From Methylococcaceae bacterium (GTDB taxonomy: Bacteria; Pseudomonadota; Gammaproteobacteria; Methylococcales; Methylomonadaceae), in NCBI GenBank assembly GCA_016715325.1, contig JADKAL010000014.1:558001-622000 (forward strand): a DNA stretch of 64,000 nucleotides, given 5' to 3'. Each line of letters starts with the position of its first letter. Position 1 is the first letter of the stretch. The notes beneath the pieces were generated by a model. It saw only the letters and a program-made list of their open reading frames with translations, had not been told where the DNA came from and did not search any database. The translations under genes and the position numbers were made by a program. Positions 59,648-64,000 of the stretch are shown piece after piece.

Positions 59648-62600
59648 ATGACAACAACCAAAGAAATAGTATTTATCGATCGTAATGTTAGCGATATCGA
59701 TCTGCTAATATCGAACCTGCGTCATGACGTAGAGCCGGTTATCGTATCGCCTACCCGATCGGCTGTAGCGCAGATTGTCGAGGCAGTCGCCGGCCGATAC
59801 TTGAAAGTCATCCATTTGTTGGCGCACGGACAGCCCGGTGAAATAAATTTTGGAGCAGAAACACTTGCAATAGAAAATATCGGGGACTTTCAGGAGGAAA
59901 TGTCGGCTATCGGCCGCGCTCTGGGTAAGAACGGAAGTTTGCAATTGTGGAGTTGCGAAACCGCCAAGGGCGAATGCGGTAAGGCTTTCGTGGAAGCGCT
60001 ATCTGCTTCTTGCGGCGTACCGGTTGTTGCTTCAACAGAAAAGGTCGGGGCGGGCATACTTGGCGGTAACTGGGAGTTAAATGTGAATTCCGAGTTTGCT
60101 TCAGGCAAAGTGCCGCTGACGGTGCAAGGCATGGAAGTCTACAAGGGCGTGATGGCGATAGTTAACGCCACTGCGGGTGAGGATTTGTTTGACGGTCTGG
60201 GTAACGGCACGACAGCGGGCGATGACACCATAATCTATACCGCCGGAAATCAGGTCGATAATACCTTAGCCGATCCGGGGAGCGGAATCGTTCGTTCCCA
60301 GGATTCTATCGACGGCGGTGCTGGATTCGACATTGTTCAAATCGGTGTTGCCGGTAATGGGGTAACAATCGATCTTGGCAAGGCATCATTGGTCGCGCCG
60401 GTCGCTCCTCCTGCTTTATTTTTCAACATCGAAGGACTTTCGTTCGGTAATACAGCAGGCACTGGGACTGCAAAAATGCTGGCCGAGCAATTCGGTCCCG
60501 GATTATTTACGAACAATCTCGCTGTTACCGGCGTTGCCGGAAGCAATCAAGCCATCAATATTACCTTCCTCGATGCTGCCGGGACAGGCGGGTCGTTCGA
60601 TGCATCGCTTTGGACGTTTACTAACTGGACGTCAGTGACAGACATAATCGACATCCAGGGTAGCCTGGAAAACGATGTCATTACCGGCTCGATCATGGCG
60701 GACATCATCGACGGCAACAGCGGCGACGATATTATCAGGCTCGCCAACGGCTATTTTGCGGCAGGTGAATCCATCAATGGCGGAACCAACGTAATTCCGG
60801 CAACGGATGCCGACAAGCTTTTACTCACGAATGCCACTATCGTCGATTTTAACACGGGCATATTGACCAACATCGAGCTGATCGCCGGTAGTGCCGGTAA
60901 CGACCAATTGACCATGTCATTCTCTCAATGGGGAGGCATTACAACGTCGATCGATTTGGGAACAGGCGTCAATATTCTCAATGTGACTGCCAGCCTTGTC
61001 GGTACGCTTGGCGGTGGTGCGGTAGGCATCCCAGCAGCCATTACCAATGTGACGACCGGTAATCTCGTCGGAACGGCGGCGGGTGGTAATGATACGATCA
61101 CGCTTTCCGGCGCGCAGCTCAATGCGATTCTAATCGGCGCGGGTACCGTCAATCTCGGAGCCGGTACCGATACGCTGACGCTAAGTTCAACCTCGGCCGA
61201 CCTGAATGCGCTAGGGGCAATCGATGCCTCCATCTCCGGGGTTGAAAGGATTGCGGTGGCGCCTGCGGGAGGCGCTGCAGCCGGTGTCAATATCTCGCTG
61301 ACAGGCCAGACCGAAGCCTTCACAATTTCGGGAGGAAGCGGAGCGGATACAATTGTTGCCGGTCTGGGTAACGATACAATCAATCTTGCCAGTGGAGATT
61401 TTGTAGCCGGCGAGTCGCTCGACGGCGGCGCCGGTTCGGACACCATCGCCTTGATTAGCAATGTTACTGTCGATCTTTCGGTGGGGTCGATTACTAGAAT
61501 CGAAAATCTAACCGGAAGCGCCGCCTCGGATACGGTGTCAATGTCCGCATCGCAATGGAATAATTTCGCGGCTATAGATTTGATCGGTGCAACCAACACG
61601 CTGAATGTTATAGCGAATGGCGACATTACGGCGGCGGCAACGCCGACGCTTGCCAATATAAGCACCGGTAACTTGAGAGGCACAACAAGCAATGACACTG
61701 TCGCTCTTAATGGAGCACAACTTAATTCGATCATTATCGGCGGCGGAAATATCGATCTCGGACAAGGTTCCGATACCATCAATTTGACCTCGACTTCCAG
61801 CGATTTAAATGGATTGGGCGCTGTCAACAACAACATCACCGGCGTCGAAGCGATTTCGGCGAGCACCGCAACAAATGGCGTTACCATCTCGTTGACCGGT
61901 CAATCCGAGGGCTTTACCGTTACCGGCGGACTCGGCGCCGATAATCTAACCGGTGGAACCGGCGCGGATTCCATCAACGGCGGAATTGGAAATGATGTTC
62001 TTATAGGCGGAGCAGGCACTGATAGCATTAACGGGGGCAGCGGGAATGATACCGTCACCGGCGGAACCGACGCGGATACTCTGAGCGGCGGAAGTCATGG
62101 CGATTTATTTAACTTTGCAGCGGGCGACAGCGCTCTAACGGTCGGCGCCGGTGGAGGCGGCGGTGGCGGCGGCGGAACGTCAATCGGGAGCGTATCCGGT
62201 TACGATGTAATTACGGATTTCACGGCAGGATCGGTCGCCGGCATCAGCGATGTGATCGGCTATGCAAATGCATCGTTGGCAACGAATGGAACGGTCACAA
62301 CCAACATCAATTCGAAGTTGGAGCTAAACACCACCACCAAGGCTGTGCCCGTGGTGATTGCGTCACATAACATCGTAAACGGTATCATTAGCTTTGACGA
62401 TACCGAAATATTTTCCACTGCATTCCCGCTCACCACGGCAGGCGATGTGGCGGCAGCCGTCGACTATTTGCAGCGTAATACCATCGGCCCTGTCGGGGCT
62501 TCGGTTGCATTCACCGCAACGATAGCCGGAGGTGGTATACACACGTATATCTTCATAGAAGGCGGTTTAAGCGATAACGACGATCTGATCGACTTACCGA

Positions 62601-64000
62601 ATGTAGTCGCTGCGAGCATTACCGCAAGCGGAGGACAAATCAACGTCCATGTTACTCCGGTTGCGAATCCAGACATACTGGCAGCTACAGAGGATAACTC
62701 CGTAACTTACACTGCCGCGGATTTACTCGGAAACGATTCCAATTCGATCGGTATCGCCAGTGTCGCTAACGGTGTCGGCGGTACGGTTGTGCTAAATAGC
62801 GATGGCACAATAACCTTTACGCCTACCGCCAATTTCAACGGCACTGCGAATTTCACCTACATTGCAACCGAAGGCCTAATCAATTCCAACAGCACCGGCG
62901 TAACTGTTAATGTTCAAGCAGTAAACGACGCCCCGGCTGCAACCCCGGTCGTGCTCACGGCGATTGCTGAAGACAGTGGTTCGCATATTATCACCGCCGC
63001 TCAACTTCTTGCCGGTGTGACCGATGTCGATGGCCCTGCGCCGACGATCACAGCATTGACACTAGCTGCGGGCAGCAAAGGCACCTTGATTAACACCGGG
63101 GTCGGAACCTGGAGCTATACGCCAGCCCTGAACGACAGCGCGTCCGCAATATTTAATTACACAACATCCGATGGAGCGTTAACGGCGTCCTCGACCGCTA
63201 GCCTGGATATTACACCGGTGAACGACGCCCCGGTGGCAACCCCGGTTGTGCTTTCGGCAATTGCTGAAGATAGTGGCGCACGTATAATCACCGCCGCTCA
63301 GCTTCTTGCCGGCGTGACCGACGTCGACGGCCCTACTCCTAGGATAACTTCATTGACGTTGGCTGCCGGGAGCAACGGCAAATTAATTAATACCGGTGGC
63401 GGAACTTGGAGCTACACGCCAGCGCTGAACGATAACAGCTCTGCGATTTTTAATTACACGGCATCCGATGGGACGTTAACGACCTCCTCAACCGCTAGCC
63501 TGGACATTACGCCGGTTAACGATGCCCCGGTGGCAAATAATGATCTACTTACAGCGATTACGGGGCTATCGACCACATTTACCGCAGCACAACTGCTTGG
63601 TAATGACACCGATGTCGACAACGCGATATTGACTATTGCAAGCGTTACTAGCGGTATCGGTGGCACTGTAGTACGCAATCCCGACGGCACTGTTACGTTT
63701 ACTTCCGCGGCAGGTTTTACCGGTGCGGCAAGTTTCAGCTATATCGCCAGCGATGGAACGTTGAATTCTAACAGTGCAAATGTCACCATCAACGTGACGA
63801 CTGTTTTGGGTGGGTTAATAATCTCCGGTAACGATGGCCCGGACATTTTGTTGGGAACGACTAAGGGGGATATTTTACTCGGACTAGGCGGAAACGATAC
63901 CCTCAATGGCGGTGCTGGTGTTGATAGAATGGAAGGCGGACTCGGCAACGATACTTTCGTCGTCGGTGAAGTTGGCGATGTCGTCGTCGAAAACTTAGCC
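59648..64000 (+). CDS. Giant DUF4347/RTX/cadherin-like secreted protein, 3' end outside window
   Basis: The frame is open from the ATG at 59648 to the window edge (1451 codons, no stop). Residues about 5-165 are a DUF4347 domain (VIHLLAHGQPGEINFG, LQLWSCETAKGECG), often found at the N-terminus of huge surface proteins. There follow repeated beta-rich units (two copies of about 190 residues, with LSGAQLNAILIG and LNGAQLNSIIIG), then RTX calcium-binding nonapeptides at about 755-825 (GGLGADNLTGGTGADSINGG), a Gly-run spacer, and tandem cadherin/VCBS-like modules from about 1010, including two nearly identical 99-residue repeats; RTX nonapeptides return at about 1395. No signal peptide, so type I secretion is likely. 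Function inferred: adhesion or biofilm. Confidence 0.88.
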   Translation, partial: MTTTKEIVFIDRNVSDIDLLISNLRHDVEPVIVSPTRSAVAQIVEAVAGRYLKVIHLLAHGQPGEINFGAETLAIENIGDFQEEMSAIGRALGKNGSLQLWSCETAKGECGKAFVEALSASCGVPVVASTEKVGAGILGGNWELNVNSEFASGKVPLTVQGMEVYKGVMAIVNATAGEDLFDGLGNGTTAGDDTIIYTAGNQVDNTLADPGSGIVRSQDSIDGGAGFDIVQIGVAGNGVTIDLGKASLVAPVAPPALFFNIEGLSFGNTAGTGTAKMLAEQFGPGLFTNNLAVTGVAGSNQAINITFLDAAGTGGSFDASLWTFTNWTSVTDIIDIQGSLENDVITGSIMADIIDGNSGDDIIRLANGYFAAGESINGGTNVIPATDADKLLLTNATIVDFNTGILTNIELIAGSAGNDQLTMSFSQWGGITTSIDLGTGVNILNVTASLVGTLGGGAVGIPAAITNVTTGNLVGTAAGGNDTITLSGAQLNAILIGAGTVNLGAGTDTLTLSSTSADLNALGAIDASISGVERIAVAPAGGAAAGVNISLTGQTEAFTISGGSGADTIVAGLGNDTINLASGDFVAGESLDGGAGSDTIALISNVTVDLSVGSITRIENLTGSAASDTVSMSASQWNNFAAIDLIGATNTLNVIANGDITAAATPTLANISTGNLRGTTSNDTVALNGAQLNSIIIGGGNIDLGQGSDTINLTSTSSDLNGLGAVNNNITGVEAISASTATNGVTISLTGQSEGFTVTGGLGADNLTGGTGADSINGGIGNDVLIGGAGTDSINGGSGNDTVTGGTDADTLSGGSHGDLFNFAAGDSALTVGAGGGGGGGGGTSIGSVSGYDVITDFTAGSVAGISDVIGYANASLATNGTVTTNINSKLELNTTTKAVPVVIASHNIVNGIISFDDTEIFSTAFPLTTAGDVAAAVDYLQRNTIGPVGASVAFTATIAGGGIHTYIFIEGGLSDNDDLIDLPNVVAASITASGGQINVHVTPVANPDILAATEDNSVTYTAADLLGNDSNSIGIASVANGVGGTVVLNSDGTITFTPTANFNGTANFTYIATEGLINSNSTGVTVNVQAVNDAPAATPVVLTAIAEDSGSHIITAAQLLAGVTDVDGPAPTITALTLAAGSKGTLINTGVGTWSYTPALNDSASAIFNYTTSDGALTASSTASLDITPVNDAPVATPVVLSAIAEDSGARIITAAQLLAGVTDVDGPTPRITSLTLAAGSNGKLINTGGGTWSYTPALNDNSSAIFNYTASDGTLTTSSTASLDITPVNDAPVANNDLLTAITGLSTTFTAAQLLGNDTDVDNAILTIASVTSGIGGTVVRNPDGTVTFTSAAGFTGAASFSYIASDGTLNSNSANVTINVTTVLGGLIISGNDGPDILLGTTKGDILLGLGGNDTLNGGAGVDRMEGGLGNDTFVVGEVGDVVVENLA
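62921..63514 (+). repeat. Tandem 297-bp direct repeat inside the RTX gene
   Basis: Two units, 62921-63217 and 63218-63514, encode near-identical modules (start VNDAPxATPVVL, then AEDSG, TAAQLLAGVTDVDGP, SYTPALND). The similarity at DNA level suggests recent duplication or gene conversion within the gene. Confidence 0.85.

Noticed and set aside
60375..61887. Long minus-strand ORFs (such as the 320-codon one at 60925-61887)
   Set aside because: They are antisense to the DUF4347/RTX frame, and their Ala/Pro/Ser-rich translation reflects the complement of Gly/Asp/Thr-rich repeats.

Overview
This window looks like chromosomal DNA of a gammaproteobacterial methylotroph, most likely a methanotroph of the Methylococcales. 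The evidence is an Fae-family formaldehyde-activating protein, a MxaJ/XoxJ-type periplasmic binding protein, typical gammaproteobacterial gene blocks (guaB-guaA-tadA, petABC-sspAB, hfq-hflX-hflK-hflC-hisZ-purA, argS-SPOR protein) and a Pseudomonas-like split class II ribonucleotide reductase. No 16S rRNA or other decisive taxonomic marker is present, so the assignment is inference.

Layout. 1-7.1 kb: 3' end of a protein-arginine deiminase gene, a secreted beta-helix protein, htpG with a sigma32-like promoter, an unrecognised zinc-ribbon protein and an Fae paralogue. 7.7-13.1 kb: a large AsmA-like DUF748 protein, amtB and glnK. 13.4-17.2 kb: tadA, guaA, a small membrane protein and guaB. 17.6-20.6 kb: a sterol-desaturase-family gene with a damaged 5' end, then a flavin monooxygenase. 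20.8-27.3 kb: argS, a SPOR protein, the cytochrome bc1 operon and sspAB. 27.7-34.2 kb: the class II RNR locus, with nrdJa and a frameshifted nrdJb separated by about 3.5 kb that holds a REP-associated transposase, a DUF4189 protein, an AbiTii-type defence gene and three copies of a hairpin-rich repeat; paired NrdR boxes lie upstream of nrdJa. 34.4-40.5 kb: a secreted protein, an ABC exporter, two small proteins, rsgA, an M48 protease and orn. 40.5-43 kb: a toxin-antitoxin pair inserted between orn and a degenerate second copy of the orn 3' end, followed by unrecognised accessory genes. 43-46.9 kb: an unusual one-chain FluC fluoride channel, serS, gltX, tRNA-Ala and tRNA-Glu. 46.9-55.2 kb: a hydrolase, hfq-hflX-hflKC, hisZ, purA and a frameshifted dnaQ. 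55.3-59 kb: small proteins, tusC-tusD, the MxaJ-like protein and a TorF-type porin. 59.6 kb to the end: the first 1451 codons of a giant DUF4347/RTX surface or secreted protein that runs off the window.

Most of the window is core metabolism and translation. The accessory signal lies in the spacers. One dispersed palindromic element of 115-150 bp with GATTCGGCC-type ends occurs five or six times, including at the very stop codon of the deiminase gene. GTAG-type REP pairs (BIMEs) occur near a RAYT transposase. A 250-300 bp hairpin complex occurs three times around the split RNR locus. Two conserved genes (nrdJb, dnaQ) each lack one A in an A-run, which may be assembly error rather than biology.

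The observations I rate highest are the fused FluC, whose second half lacks the first helix (which would invert its topology in one chain), the duplication of the orn 3' end around the toxin-antitoxin module, and the repeat-bounded cassette that splits nrdJa from nrdJb. Gene calls rest on recognition of motifs and family resemblance from sequence alone; no database search was run.
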